Part shown: positions 25,427-37,609 of the stretch, one piece after another | Layout of the letters: every line of letters begins with the position of its first letter | Position numbering within the stretch: position 1 is the first letter of the stretch | Origin: Chromobotia macracanthus | Taxonomy: Eukaryota > Chordata > Actinopteri > Cypriniformes > Botiidae | Direction: 5' to 3' | Length of the DNA: 64,000 nucleotides | NCBI GenBank assembly: GCA_036877525.1 | Contig: JAZGTH010000008.1 | Coordinates: 5,142,501-5,206,500 of the forward strand | Position numbers and translations under genes: made by a program | Notes under the pieces: generated by a model | Databases searched by the model: none | Told to the model about the DNA's origin: nothing | The model's input: only the letters and a program-made list of their open reading frames with translations

Positions 25427-27866
25427 AAAATTATTTTTTATAAATTTTATATTTTTATGTTTGGATGCAGTACAATAACATGGTATTGGTTATTATACAC
25501 TTATACAATAACCATATTGTATTTGTATTACAATTACTTTATGGGGAAATGTGAAAAATGATCATGTAATGCAAAAAAAAATCTCTTACATCTCTTAAGT
25601 ATGTTGTTATTGTCAGCAGCTATGTGGTTTAGGAAAGCCGTGTACTGGTGTCCAGTTGTTTGTAGTGTGGTAATTGCTGTGTAACTGCGTGATAGTCAAC
25701 AGTGCTGTGTGTGTAGCAGTCGGGTTGTGGTCAGAGGGGTTTGCTAGCTCAGCGACTCTGTCTGACAAATGGAGAGCCATGCTGGGGCATAAGTCTCCGT
25801 AACCAAACCATGATGCCGTCCACCAGTCGCTGTTTCACATGGTCAGCATGTACTAATGCACAGCCTGGGGTGGGGCATGAATCCAAAACCTTTCTGTTTC
25901 TTGACCAGTTCTTTATTCTCTCCATTTTACCTTCAGCCATTTTTTTCTCTGTTTGTTTTCTGCTTTGTCTAAGATGCGCAGATGTCACAACGGTGTGGCT
26001 GTAAACATGCGTAAGCAGTCATGTGATTTGTGCTTTAGAGTTTAGATGACTAGTCACTGTGTCCATCCACCTGCTCTTTCCTGACCTGGTACATTAACCA
26101 ACAAGGAAAATAAATGGGGTTATTGAGTGGGCAGGTGAAGTTTGAAACCATGGCAACCATGAACTTACCTGTTCTTCTGTGGGGGAGGTGTGTATGAAGT
26201 GATTGTTGTGGGTCTCTTGTGGAGATTGGCAAGGTTTTCTCTTGTGTTCAGAGAAAAAACACACAAGACACACAAGCTCTCTGTTCTCCCTCGGCACGGG
26301 TCATTTGTTGAGTGTGCTGCTTAAACCTGGAGCTTTGTGACTGAATGTGACACGTGTTGTGCAAATGCAACACAAATCTGACAATGCAAGAAGGTCGGCT
26401 GCATTAAGGATCAGTGATTTTAGTCAGCATGGAGCCCTGTTTACAACCCGTTTTTCTTCAGTAACATGGTGTATTTCTGAGTGAAGGAAAATATTTAAAA
26501 AGGAAAAATGCAGCACAGGCTTGAAAATTTGGCATTTTTTACCAAAATTGAATCGGATCTGAATGAAATGTTTGGAAATTGATGAATGCAAACTAAAAGG
26601 TAACATTAGGCAAAGCTTATTTATAACAAGTGAATGATAAGTCTGATAGAAGTACAAAAGCAACTTTACTTCATAACACTAGTTAAAGTCAGATTGAAAA
26701 TAGGAATACATTAAACGAGATTGGATAAACAAAAATCAAAGCAATTGTAAATAAAAAAGCAACTGATATGCAGAACTAAATTGTGCCATGTTGCAATGTT
26801 GCATGGTAACTGTAAACAAGCATTGGTTACACTGTATGCAAATTGTGACATGAATATAACACAATATAATATACAAAATCTGTACCACCTTGGCACATTT
26901 CTTCTATCACATGGTATGCAGTCATACTGCACTGCCCTGATTCTCAATGAAGTACCATTTTGTTAGATATGCAATAGTGCCACTCAAAACCTGACTTGCT
27001 ATTCTCACTTTAAAGTAAAGAGCTACTAGGCAGTTGTGTTAATGCATCAGCTATTGTCACATTTAACAAGAGGAGAGTTGTACTGCAGCACAGATGTGTT
27101 AAATTGTGTGTAATCAGGGCAGATGTGAAATCACACACAATTGTTTGATGTAAAAGCAGTGCTATTGTGGTTCCTGCCCATAAGGTTCAGGACAATGCAT
27201 TGATATGCATTTAGTTGGGTGTTTTCCTGCTGTATCTGTGGGCTCTCCAGCACTCCGCAGCAGTTCCACCCCATTACTGGTCCAAGGCTTTAGAAAATAT
27301 GATCAATTGTTCAACATCCTACATATGATCTAAAGCTACGCGTATCCTTAACGATTTCCTGCCGGCTTTTTAATGTATCTATAGGACAGGTCGATTCCTC
27401 TGTGGAAAGAATTCTATATTTTTTTGTGATGAACTACTTAATCATTTGCTTGGGCCACTTGAGTGTGAAAATCTATATTCATTTTCCTTTTGTCTTTTAT
27501 TGGCCCACTCTATTCAAGTCATCAAAAAGATGAGGTTAGAGGTGAGCAGACAAATGGCCAGACTTCAGTTTGGTATACTTTGATACTAATTAAAGCTTTC
27601 TGGGCCTAATTTACTAGTTCATTAGCCTTCACTTGGGTAGCCATGTGTGGGTGGTTACCCCTGCAAATTGCCAATGAGAATCAAGACTGCAGGATCTTTA
27701 AAGAAAGCATTATGGGAGGAGACGTTTATTTGTTCTTTTTTAATTCAGTTTATCCAGGATTAATTTGAGGATTTGATAGTGGGTTCTAAAATTATCAAAG
27801 GCATTTTGGTGACACATCACCCCTTCCATATGATTACCACTGTTTGAACACAGATGCTATTATATA

Positions 27867-28200
27867 ATGCATATATTTACATTTACTTTTAGGCATTTAT
27901 TTATGCTTTTATCCAAAGCGACTTTGGTTGGTGAGGAAAACAACGAAACGATAAATCACAGGGAGGCAATAACATCAGCCATACATAGTTACAATTGTTT
28001 TACAGAGAGTACAACATTTAAGGGCTTGAGATGCAATACCTGTTGGGAGAGAGAAGAAAAAAAGGTATTTTTTCATACTTGTGTCAGGTATTCATGGAAG
28101 AGGCAGGTTGTTAGCTGTTTTTTGAATGTAGTGACAGATGTAGCAGACCGAACAGAGTCTGGGAGATTATTCCACCAGCGAGGGACAGTGAAGATGAAAC
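27867..28200 (+). mobile_element. Dispersed retroelement-like repeat with TTTATCCAAAGCGACTT end
   Basis: It starts TTACATTTACTTTTAGGCAT and continues TGCTTTTATCCAAAGCGACT, a very common fish repeat terminus. The far end reads GAAGAGGCAGGTTGTTAGC, then ATTATTCCACCAGCGAGGGA, then CAGTGAAGATGAAAC, which also matches my memory of a dispersed fish repeat. The 116-residue open frame across it is a by-product of the repeat. A related short terminus (TTTTATCCAAAGTGATTTA) is in the SINE at 51331-51473. Confidence 0.6.
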
Positions 28201-29060
28201 CTATATATACTTGCTAACAAATACAAACTGGCAATAAACATAGTAGCATACATAATAAATCAAAAAGGAAATAAAAATACAGGTATATATCCAGATGTCA
28301 ATATAAGCTGTTATATTATGTGTTGGCCTAGTGTTATGAATTAATTGGTCCCACTTCTCACTTCTCCCACCCACATATTTAGCTTTAAACAAATGAGTTA
28401 GAATTTAAAACAGATGCATTTGTTTACACTGTATTTTATTGTAACGGACAACAGGTTGTAGAACTCATCTGTCTTGTTCTCTTTAAAAGTGACTACAAAT
28501 TGAGTTTGCCTGCATGAAGATTGCCGTAAAAGATATTTACAATCTGGTGGACTTACTTGTATAGTAATTTCTGCTGGAGTAGGTACATATGTGTTTCTGG
28601 GAGCATAGTGAGTGTAGAACATAACTGACACTCTTCTCAGAGCCTCCTGATTCACTAGGCACATGCGTCAGTAGGACCTCGTTCCCGAGAACCTGTTAAT
28701 AATCTCACAGTAGATTCTGAAACAGCTCGACAGCACGAAATTCCTGGCCCACAATGCAACACTACTGAGTCATAAAAGCTTTTATCTTACAGTCAGGGTT
28801 TCACTATTATGTTCTATTGAAACCTAATGGTGCCAATTAAAAAAAGAAAAAAACACTCTACTTTACATTGGTTCACCACTCTAAATGAATGTAAATGGCA
28901 GTGTTCTGCTAATGAAATCTGTCTGTTTGTGTGCTCTCTGTTCTGCAAAATGTTTGTATGTCATTTTTTAGGAAATCTTTTTCATAACATTATTTTATGA
29001 GAGCATATCAGAATGTTACTTTCACTGTTTAGTTCTAACAAATGCATAAAAACATGAAGC

Positions 29061-29117
29061 AATAAACAATAACAATAAAAATTATTATTATTGTCATTAT
29101 TATAAATAATAATAATT
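29061..29117. repeat. AAT/ATT simple repeat
   Basis: An imperfect ATT/AAT trinucleotide tract with interruptions (AATAACAATAAAAATTATTA, then ATTATTATAAATAATAATAA). Confidence 0.8.
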
Positions 29118-29871
29118 CATACTTGCTTTGTACGAGGGGAATTCATTTCTCACTGAGATGTCTGGCTACAGAAAGCTCATGATGGTGTTCTGATCTTGTT
29201 AGTTGATTGTTTACTGGAAGCCCTGCAGATAGTTCTGCACTGTAAGTTTGGCACTATCCAGCATGCTGTTAAATTACACTGATAGCTTTGCACGCTCTGT
29301 TCCAACATTTGTAATTGAACTGCAAATGTCCGGCTCACATAAACCCAAGAAGCTTCACATTGACCCAGAGCAGAAAAATAAAAGATCATTCATAGACGCC
29401 GAGGTGCCCGTTTCACACAGAAACCAATTTCTAGTTTTCCACATTGATCAGGTTTTGAGCTGTCTGAACCTTACAAAACCATGGTAACATCACTGCAGGT
29501 GCTATCGATTCACACTTTGAGTTTTCTTTGCTTTTTGTGGATGTTTTAACATATTCTTCAGCCTCTGTATTGGAGAATTCTAGTTCTGGAAAATTGCAAA
29601 GAGGTTGAATTTCTGGATTGCGAAGGCTTCATCAAACAGACAAGCGTCAAACCCGCAGTCCAGTGCTGTGCTTTTATCAGCCCAACTGTAGATTCAGATG
29701 TAAACCACCTCAGGGAGTTTTGTTCTGTTTTACTAATGCTCCTCTCTGTCTGGCAAAAATGAAAGCTAGTGTTTAACCTTCTGTTCCCAGCAATTCATCC
29801 AAGTTGGCTGGGAAATCACCTCGCTTTCAAGCTGATGACAGTTTTAAACTTCTCTTTGATAAAACATCAGT

Positions 29872-30003
29872 GATTCTGTAGCTCAGCTGGTACAGTGTGG
29901 CACTTGTGTCACACCAGTGTGGTCCAGTCTTAGAGGACATACTGCACATACAGACAAATTGTATACTGTTGGAAAAAAGGTCTTCCAAATGCATAAAAAT
30001 AAA
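29872..30003 (+). mobile_element. tRNA-derived SINE, decayed
   Basis: The head TTCTGTAGCTCAGCTGGTAC is a clear tRNA-like A-box region (TAGCTCAGCTGGTA), followed by GTGTGGCACTTGTG. The B box is damaged (GTGGTCCAGTCTTAG where GGTTCGATTCC is expected). The tail ATTGTATACTGTTGG...TCTTCCAAATGCATAAA fits a worn form of the usual GTCGCTTTGGATAAAAGCGT tail. It cannot be a functional tRNA gene: there is no proper B box or acceptor pairing. Confidence 0.55.
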
Positions 30004-30229
30004 ACAAGAATAAACTCTAAGAGGGTAAGAGTGTTGACAAAGCCCCTCTCTTCCAGAGTATGAAGAAAAATTCTAACCCTTGACTGTTTTCTGCCAAACC
30101 AAAAAGAGGTTACTACAGTAGCTACGAATCTATGTTTCTGTCAGCCATAGTGGTTTATGTATGAGCTGCCGTAACTGCTAAACATTACACCAGTTTCATA
30201 ACAAACCCTCGTGTCTGTTTCCGTTCATT

Positions 30230-30690
30230 TAAAATTGAGATGTTTTTCCATGCGATACATTTGTGCAAACTCCTTTTGAAAGGGTCTGAATACGTAACGT
30301 GTTTGGTGAATTTATCTGCTGCCCCTTCATGGGTTTTCTCCAGCCATGTGCAGAAAAGAGCTAGAAAATGAATTATTGATTAAAAACAAAATTTGTAATT
30401 TGCTGGTTGCTATCAGAGGCGTCCCTGGGTGCATGTGGAGGGTAGCGGATCATTTGTGTGGAGAGAATTCTGCTGACACGCTGTGGTTCACGAGGGACAC
30501 GGGCTTAAAGGATGTTGATGGCGGTCTTGGTGCGGAGAACGCTCTCGAACCCTTTCATCCCTGCTGCTTGCTAATACAGCACTTTGAAATTGAAATGATG
30601 GGAAATATAATGCCATCGCAAATTAGCCCGTTTGCTGTTCTGCTCACATTGAAACTCCTTTGAACGGCCTGCATGAACACACACACGCGA
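30230..30690. other. Candidate conserved non-coding block
   Basis: Higher GC and CpG than the flanks, with no repeats. It contains AATGAATTATTGATTAAAAA near 30367, AATTTGTAATTTGCTGG near 30390 and CGCAAATTAGCCCG near 30617. A 105-residue plus-strand frame (30346-30663) crosses it but has no domain or splice signals fitting the neuroligin frame. I read it as non-coding regulatory-type sequence, on composition only. Confidence 0.3.
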
Positions 30691-32280
30691 CACCTAATAC
30701 CACATGCCTTGGGCATCAAATCTTCTGCCGCTGCTGTCTAAGAGCCTCTGTTTTTGGTGTTGGTCTGATGTGGGTACAGAAAGGGTTCACCCTGGTTCTG
30801 GCCTAGCATTAATCAGAAGTGCCAGACATTCTCAGCCACCCTGTCTGTCTCACTCATGTACGGTCTGCTCTCTGACCCTATTAACACATAGATCACATCA
30901 CTGTTCCCTTAAAAGATGTCAACTGCCACGTGTACATGCAATAATGAGATCAGGGGTCGGTCTGCCTGAAACTGCTGACAGTTTGCTGCCGGTCTGTGTT
31001 CGCAGCCTGTGTTCATTTCTTGGGTGTAGCAATAATGTGTGGCAATGAAGAATTTCAATAAACAGTCATTGGAAATTGCTTTAAGACTGCACAGGAACCT
31101 TGGATTCTGAAGTTTCATTAATAAATGTGGCAATGATTAGGTGAGGGTCCGTGGTTGATGCCTCTACGACTGTTGTAAATAAAAGAAAAATCAGTGTTGA
31201 TTGGACGACCGTAGGCTATATACACGTCATTTTATGTCTTGACTGGAGTCTGTGATGGTGTCATGAATATGGTTTGCTTTGAGAAAAGCATCTGATGGTT
31301 TATTGGTTGTTAGGCTTTCAATCAGTGTATCTTTGTCCTACCTGGAAGCCCTTTTATATAAAGAGATGGGCGGGGCAACAAACAGCCAATAACAGAAATG
31401 TAAAATAGACAACTGACAGCGATTGGAATTTAAAAAAACACACTAGTGCTTGGTAAAAGAAATGGTTACTTTTCGGTCTTTTGTAGCACATTTTGTTAAC
31501 ACATCTTGACTCTTGCCTGTTGCTACTTGTAAGTATTGCAAAATCAGAGATCTGAGCTTGGCCAATTATTTTGTAAGAAATTTCACTAGTAGTAGTTTGA
31601 CATGCAGCAATGGAAAAAAGACAGATCGGTCTTTGAAAGCAGCATTGTAAAATACCTAGCTAGTTCTCTTGCTTATTAGCTGGCTAACACTGAATACACG
31701 CATCTGATTATTAGCTACAGAGAATGAAGGAATAGAGGAGAAGAATAAAAAATGTAAGTAGTTAATAGCTATAATCACAAGACTGCACAGAAGCTGGGGT
31801 AATACTTTTTAAATATAAGAGAAGTGATTTTTCAGCACATGTTGTAAAATAGCATTACACATGTGCCACATTAATTACGTCTTCTAACCTTTCTCCATTA
31901 TATAAAAGGCTGTGTGCTTCCTGTGTGGATAAGAAATGGATATCTATACATGGATTTGCAGTGGGACTTTAGTTTATGAACACCTATGGATCCGACAGTA
32001 ATTTGATGAAGAGGCCATTTGGGGATTATAAAATGGATTTCTCTCTGTATTCTAGTAGAGTTAATATAGGTAGTTTACATTTGTTCTGCTTGGACCCAGT
32101 GACATAAACTCCAAATAGTGTGATAATGTGGTACGTTCCAGGTCTCAGTATGTTGTTATGACCTCTGAGAGGAGCTTGTAGGTGCTGCCTGATGGCCAGC
32201 AGTATCTATCTTCTCCCTCCCTGTCTCTCTCTCTCACCAGTTCTCCAACCACAGAGTTTGCACTTTTTGAAAGGTAGGGG

Positions 32281-32283
<3 letters not shown>

Positions 32284-32314
<31 letters not shown>

Positions 32315-32327
32315 TTTTTTTTTTTTT
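32284..32327 (+). repeat. Poly(T) tract
   Basis: 29 T, one A, then 14 T, followed by CAG. It could be a poly(A) tail of an old minus-strand retrotransposition, but no recognisable retrocopy lies next to it. CT-rich sequence on both sides (32215-32240 and 32328-32342) suggests a low-complexity region instead. Confidence 0.85.
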
Positions 32328-32948
32328 CAGTTCTCTCTCTCAGACCGTGTTCGGTCTGTGTATGCTCACAGAATGAATAATAACTTTTCTGCCTTTCAAC
32401 TCCTCTGTAGAGAGGAGGCCTTCAAGCTTTCAGAGAGTGACTTTATTCACCCACAATCCTCTGGGCCTGACATCAAGCGTACATTCTGAATACCCTTAAT
32501 CAAATTGTGCTACCTTTTCCTCCACTCTGCTCTTCCTGTTGACTCTAGGTCACTGTTTCTGACTCGCTGGACCTGTGATGATAGGAATTAATTCTGCATG
32601 ATATTGTATTACTTTATCCCCTTTTTCTCCAAATTTAAATCTGTCAGTCACCCAGAAACTAGTTACCATGAAGTCACCTCTCTTGTGGTAGTCTAAAAGA
32701 CATAGTCCAGTGTTTGAATCTAACTGTCCGTTAGCTGTATGCTTACTTTCAATTACAAGTTACTGGCACCAGCAGTGGAAGAAAACTTTTAGTCACCTGT
32801 ACACCACAGGTACAAATGAAGCAATTGAGACCCATAATTGGCTCAACCACATGGGGTCCCTGGTACGATGGGACCCTACAGTGATGAGATCATCCCTAAT
32901 GTTAGGAGAAATATGTTTATAGGTGTTTACAGAGTGCAGTAGAATGGG

Positions 32949-33133
32949 GTTTTGAACTCTGCTTATGGAGGGTCACAGTCCTGTGGAGTTTAACTCCATC
33001 TCTATTTAAACACACCTGAACCAGCTAATCAAGGTCTTGAGTAATACTTAAAAATTACAAGCAGGGTTGAAAAGGGTTGGATCTAAACGCTGCAGGACTT
33101 TGGCCCTCACGGACCTGAAGTTTGACATGCCTG
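32949..33133 (+). mobile_element. MITE with GGAGGGYCACWGTCCTG-type inverted ends
   Basis: The left arm reads ATGGAGGGTCACAGTCCTGT, then GGAGTTTAACTCCA. The centre has AAACACACCTGAACCAGC, then TAATCAAGGTCTTGAGTA. The right arm reads GATCTAAACGCTGCAGGACT, then TTGGCCCTCACGGACC. The arms are inverted copies. This is the well-known abundant cyprinid element whose centre reads ACACACCTGAACCAGCTAAT. It has no coding sequence. Confidence 0.75.
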
Positions 33134-33769
33134 GAATAGGTCGGAACATATTTATAATAGTTTTGGATCTTCTTATGCACGCCTGGAACCTGCAACCTTA
33201 CCAGCCCTGATCTTCAGCCACTGTAATACACTCCTCCTCCCTCATTGCTGTGACTGGTCCACCTCTGCACCCCATTCGTGCTTTACAAGCATAAGATATA
33301 AATGTATGAATATATAAATTAGGCACATGGGAGTTATACATAATTATATTTGAATTTGCATATATATTACAGGGGGATTATGATTATATATAACACAAAT
33401 ACTAATCTGGCACATACCCAGCCAAAGCCAAAATTGGTGTCCCTGACTCTATCTCTGTTCTGATTCCTCCCGTGTCCTGTGGACTCTCAATATTCCTCCG
33501 ATGGGTAGCCAGCTCATTATGAGCTTTGTCATCTCTCCATGTCGACTGTTATGACTTTGGCAGCTTCTAATGAAATCTTTCCTCACGAATGTTACCTGCC
33601 TTTAAGTCCTGTCACTCTCCCCCTCTAATGAGCAGCACATCACAATCTAAGGGCCACAGTGACATTTTGGTCCCTGCCATTTCCCCCTGCTCTCAGCAGG
33701 GGCTCTCTGAGAAATCATCCCACGCTCACAGCCTTGGATATTGATATTTCCTACCGTAGTTTTGGCTCT

Positions 33770-34035
33770 GTGCTCACTGCCATCAAGTGGCCACTCTTTC
33801 CTTTATAAATCTGGAATGGCAGCCATATTAGCCCATGCTGGTGAAGATAACAAATATTCATGAGAGCTTTTTGTAAAATGGGATTATCCTATGCATTTTA
33901 ATAGCTTCATACTATTCCACCAGGACTGGACTATATATTGATCATTTACCATATATTTGCAATGGTTTTCCTGGCAATATATAATTAGGCATCACTGTAA
34001 ATTTTTTGCATTATTTATCTGACCATTAAGTCAAG
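33770..34035. other. Candidate conserved non-coding block
   Basis: Repeat-free sequence with CCTTTATAAATCTGG, ATAACAAATATTCATGAGAG, GGCAATATATAATTAGGCAT and TTGCATTATTTATCTG. Moderate complexity and several A/T-core factor-like sites suggest a regulatory element. It is not proven to be conserved. Confidence 0.23.
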
Positions 34036-34118
34036 ACTATTCTAAAGAGTGATGCAGTCAGAGTTTTATGATACTTGGTTTCTTGCAGCTCTTGACTTTG
34101 ACAGTGCTAAATTAGGAT

Positions 34119-34140
34119 AACTGATTTCTGTAAATCAGTT
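34119..34140. repeat. Short hairpin
   Basis: AACTGATTT and AAATCAGTT form a perfect 9-bp stem around a 4-base loop. It is probably incidental. Confidence 0.4.
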
Positions 34141-35053
34141 TTCTGCTTTTAATCAATTCCATTCAGAACCATTCATTCAAAGGTTTGTAAAAACATTTCT
34201 TTCTTACCTTTTGAAAATCTAAAGAGCATTTATTTACTACAGAGATCCTTTTGTGAAACTGAAAGAGTCTGTGGATCTTCCAACCATCTGCCAAAAGTTA
34301 TTCTTCAATAGAATTGTGAAATGTGTTTTATGTGTATATGTTTGTAAGTAAATGAGGATAAATATTAATGTTTGTTATTCTGAAATGTTGAATCTATTTG
34401 GCAACAATAACCATGGTTGTTGTTAGCACCTCTGTTTAAAAAAATTACATATTCTAAAAAATATCTCACAGTTTTAAGGCATACATCGACCTATACCCAA
34501 CACTGTTTTTTGCATTATTATCGCATGCAGCCTTTGTGATGCATTATGAAATATTTATACTGTTGGAATACAGCTGGGATTATTTTTGTAAACGGATTGA
34601 TCTTAGATGCTGCAATTTCCTCATCTTAGTTGAATGAGAGAAGAGTGTGAAAGAAGCAGGGAGAGAATGGATGTGTGTACAGCTGTCATGTAGTACAGTG
34701 GTGCGTTGCGATTGGGGCGGGTGCTCGTTTGACACCGCCGCCACACGGGAAGCTGACGTCTGCACTGCCTGACAGCGCCTGCTGGAAACACAATGTAATT
34801 CCTCACAGAGAAACTCCCTTAATGCAATAATATAAGCCGTCAGAGTAGATGGATGAATAAATAAACAGTGCAGATGCTAGAGCTGCCAGATTCAGCTGAG
34901 CAAAATAAGGGGCACTCTCAGTTTCCTTCTCAGGGAAAGAAGGGCCACTCTTCTTTTTTATAGCACATATTTTGGTTGAGATCCAAGAAAACCATTGATG
35001 GCAGGTGACAGTCGAACACATTGTAAACCAGAAGTTAATGCTACACAATCACA

Positions 35054-35400
35054 GTGTGTGTGTCTGTGTGTGTGTGTGGGTTTGAATATGTGGTTTACGA
35101 GGACACAAATGTGTTTAATGACGTGTATAACATAAACATGGTTTAGGGGCACACTTCCTGTGTCTTCATAAACTAAATTCCTAAAAAAAACATGCTAGTT
35201 ATTTTTTTAATCAAAAAATGCCAAATGTTTTCTGTGAGGTTTGTAAGGTTAGGTGTATGCCAAAAGTTTTCTGTGAGGTTTGTAAGGTTAGGTGTAGGGT
35301 TAAGGGATAGAATATACAGTTTGTACAATATGAAAACCATTACGTCTATGGAGAACCTCATAAACCACATATGCCAATTGTGTTTTGTGTGTGTGAGTGT
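35054..35400. mobile_element. GT-flanked MITE-like element with internal 39-bp tandem duplication
   Basis: It is bounded by GT-repeat tracts (35054-35080 and about 35383-35399). Inside are GTGGTTTACGAGGACACAAA, TGTTTAATGACGTGTATAAC, TAGGGTTAAGGGATAGAATA, TACAGTTTGTACAATATGAA and AACCATTACGTCTATGGAGA. These are in the order of a very common cyprinid element usually embedded in GT repeats. The usual middle section is replaced by two 39-bp units (35218-35256 and 35257-35295) differing at one base. Confidence 0.6.
35218..35295 (+). repeat. Two-copy 39-bp tandem repeat
   Basis: Unit 1 (35218-35256) and unit 2 (35257-35295) both read ATGCCAAA(T/A)GTTTTCTG, then TGAGGTTTGTAAGGTTAGG, then TGT. The single difference is at the eighth or ninth base. 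This points to a recent duplication inside the older element. Confidence 0.9.
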
Positions 35401-35664
35401 AACTAAAATACCACTGATGTGTGTCTTCACTTTAAGTAAAAAGAAATGAATTTTAATATCATGCAATATCACGGATTATTATATTCACAATAATTTAGCT
35501 TTCAGAAAAGCAAATTATAAATTATAGATAATTGTAAGTAAATATTTCAAGATAAACAGACATTTTTATCACAATGTTGCATATAACAGAAATGCATTAT
35601 TGGCATTATTATAATTGTTTACACCTTTTTCTTTATTGTCCTTTGACCATCACATCTCTAAATT

Positions 35665-35689
35665 ATCTCTCTCTTTCTCTCTTTCTCTC
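35665..35689 (+). repeat. CT-rich simple repeat
   Basis: TCTCTCTCTTTCTCTCTTTC pattern on the plus strand. Confidence 0.85.
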
Positions 35690-36774
35690 AAGTATATTCA
35701 CAAGGCTGCTAAAGCTTTTAGCTACATGATGCATGTTTGCTAGCCCGGGGCTTGTTTAGCCAGGATTTGTGAAATCCTTGTACTAGATAGCAGTTGGGGA
35801 TAGCACTTGTATTTCTCTGTGTCCTGATATACATCCCCGAGTGTGGCTAGAGGATGTTTTCTTTTGAGAGAGTCTTCAGGTCACTTCTCTGTCTGGACAG
35901 TTTGCGTTAAAGGAAAACAGTTAAAAAGAGGCATCAGATCTGTAGCAAGCAGCACAAACAACTGAGGGTAGAGCAGCAACGCAGCTCAATGCGTCTGGAA
36001 TTTGTTTACGCTCATATTAAGGTGTTTTCGCCTGTGGACATTGACGAGTCAGTCTTAGTAGCAAGGTTATCATTACCCATCTCACAACCTGTCAGGCCCT
36101 GGGTGAATCTCTTGGAACCTGTCAACAACATGTCTGGCTGATCTTTCAACCCAAATCAAAAGAAATAAAATTGCTTATAGCTTAAAGAAAATAAAAAAAT
36201 GTTTTTTTTAAATAACTTTTTCATTATTAGAAAAAAGTTGTGATGAGATGTGTTGTGACAGTAATTCTCATTACTGAATAATGAAAATTACAAAAAAAAA
36301 AATCATTCCAAAAGTTTAAATTAATTAATAATGAATTCTTCAACGCTTTTACAAAACATTGAAAAGGTATGGGTTTGTTAAAAAAAAATCCCAAAATATT
36401 TATTTAGGCAAACAATATGTTATTTATTTATTTTTATTTCTTTCAAATTTCATGAGATTCATTCTGCCAGAACCCATCAAATGTGGAAAAATTGTAATCG
36501 CCTTCCTGCGTCTTGCAGGTGTTGCCTGCTCTGTAGTTATTTGTCCAGAAAATCCATAGTGTTTCAAGACCCTTCAGTGGGTAAATTACCCAGTCTCATA
36601 GAGTTAAATGTGCTCCTGGAAGAGCACACATACATCTCGCTAAGATCTCAGCTGAGTATGTGATTATACTCATCAGTGTTATTGCGTTCTGCCATACAGG
36701 GCACAGTGAAGACTCATGATACTAATGTGCTTCACTTATCCTCTTCTGTAACATTTACACTGGATTCCACATCA

Positions 36775-37130
36775 GAATCCGCTCTTCAGATTGCCGTGCC
36801 TCCTTATGGCTCTTGTTAATGAGGGTTTAAGCCCATGATTGCTTAACAGAGAGTTTGAGATGGGGCTTCTTGACAAATGCTGTAGATGTCAATGGGCTTG
36901 ATCTGAACTCAGTCCACCTCTAAGCATCGATTACTCAGTCAGCATTCCGGAGTCCCGGCAGTCAGGTGCATCGTACCGACGCACTGCATTAAACAGTGAC
37001 CAAGCATGAAGTAGCAGTTTATCAGTCAGGGGTGAATACCAATCGATGGCAGTGTAAGAGGGGATGTGGAAATGCTTTTGCAGGCGGGGCCGGTGAGTTG
37101 AGCAATGATAAATCAATCTAGCGTGTTATG
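36775..37130. other. Candidate conserved non-coding block
   Basis: Repeat-free and CpG-containing (GCATCGTACCGACGCACTGC at 36968-36987). It has TTGTTAATGAGGG, AAGCATCGATTACTCAG and CCAATCGATGG. The short minus-strand frame at 36931-37116 has no recognisable domain. Regulatory identity is a guess from composition. Confidence 0.25.
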
Positions 37131-37584
37131 ACAGTGAAAGACTACATCGGAAAGCCTTTTGCATGATGCCGTCCAGGGCTGCCTGGGAATGTATCTTTAT
37201 GCATCTTTTTGTATTAAATGCATATTTACAATACTGGGTATATTGGGGCCTTATTAGTAAATGTAAGGATGTGTGTGTTTACATAAGCCATAATGATATT
37301 ATAAATCTATTATATTTTTTAGATTTACATGATTAGATTTTATTTACGCAAACCTAAAATCCATTTTCTGTTTGATTCATATGCTGTCTGTGTTTGAAGT
37401 TTCAGGTGATTTCAAATGATTAGATTTGGTCAAGAGAAGTGTGTAGGGAACAGTGAACACAGCCTATAGACTCCTATAGACACAGTCTATGTGAGTTGGA
37501 GCACAGCTATGATCTCTGTGCAGTAACTGATCTCATACTGCAGTGAACTCTGCTGCCTTTGATCAACAGACTGGAACCTGGATA

Positions 37585-37609
37585 AGAGAGAGAGAGAGCA
37601 AGAGAGAGG
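37585..37609 (+). repeat. AG simple repeat
   Basis: AGAGAGAGAGAGAGCAAGAG tract. Confidence 0.85.

Noticed and set aside
29872..29945. Possible tRNA gene
   Set aside because: Only the A-box region is tRNA-like. The B box is destroyed and the acceptor stem does not pair. It is a SINE head.
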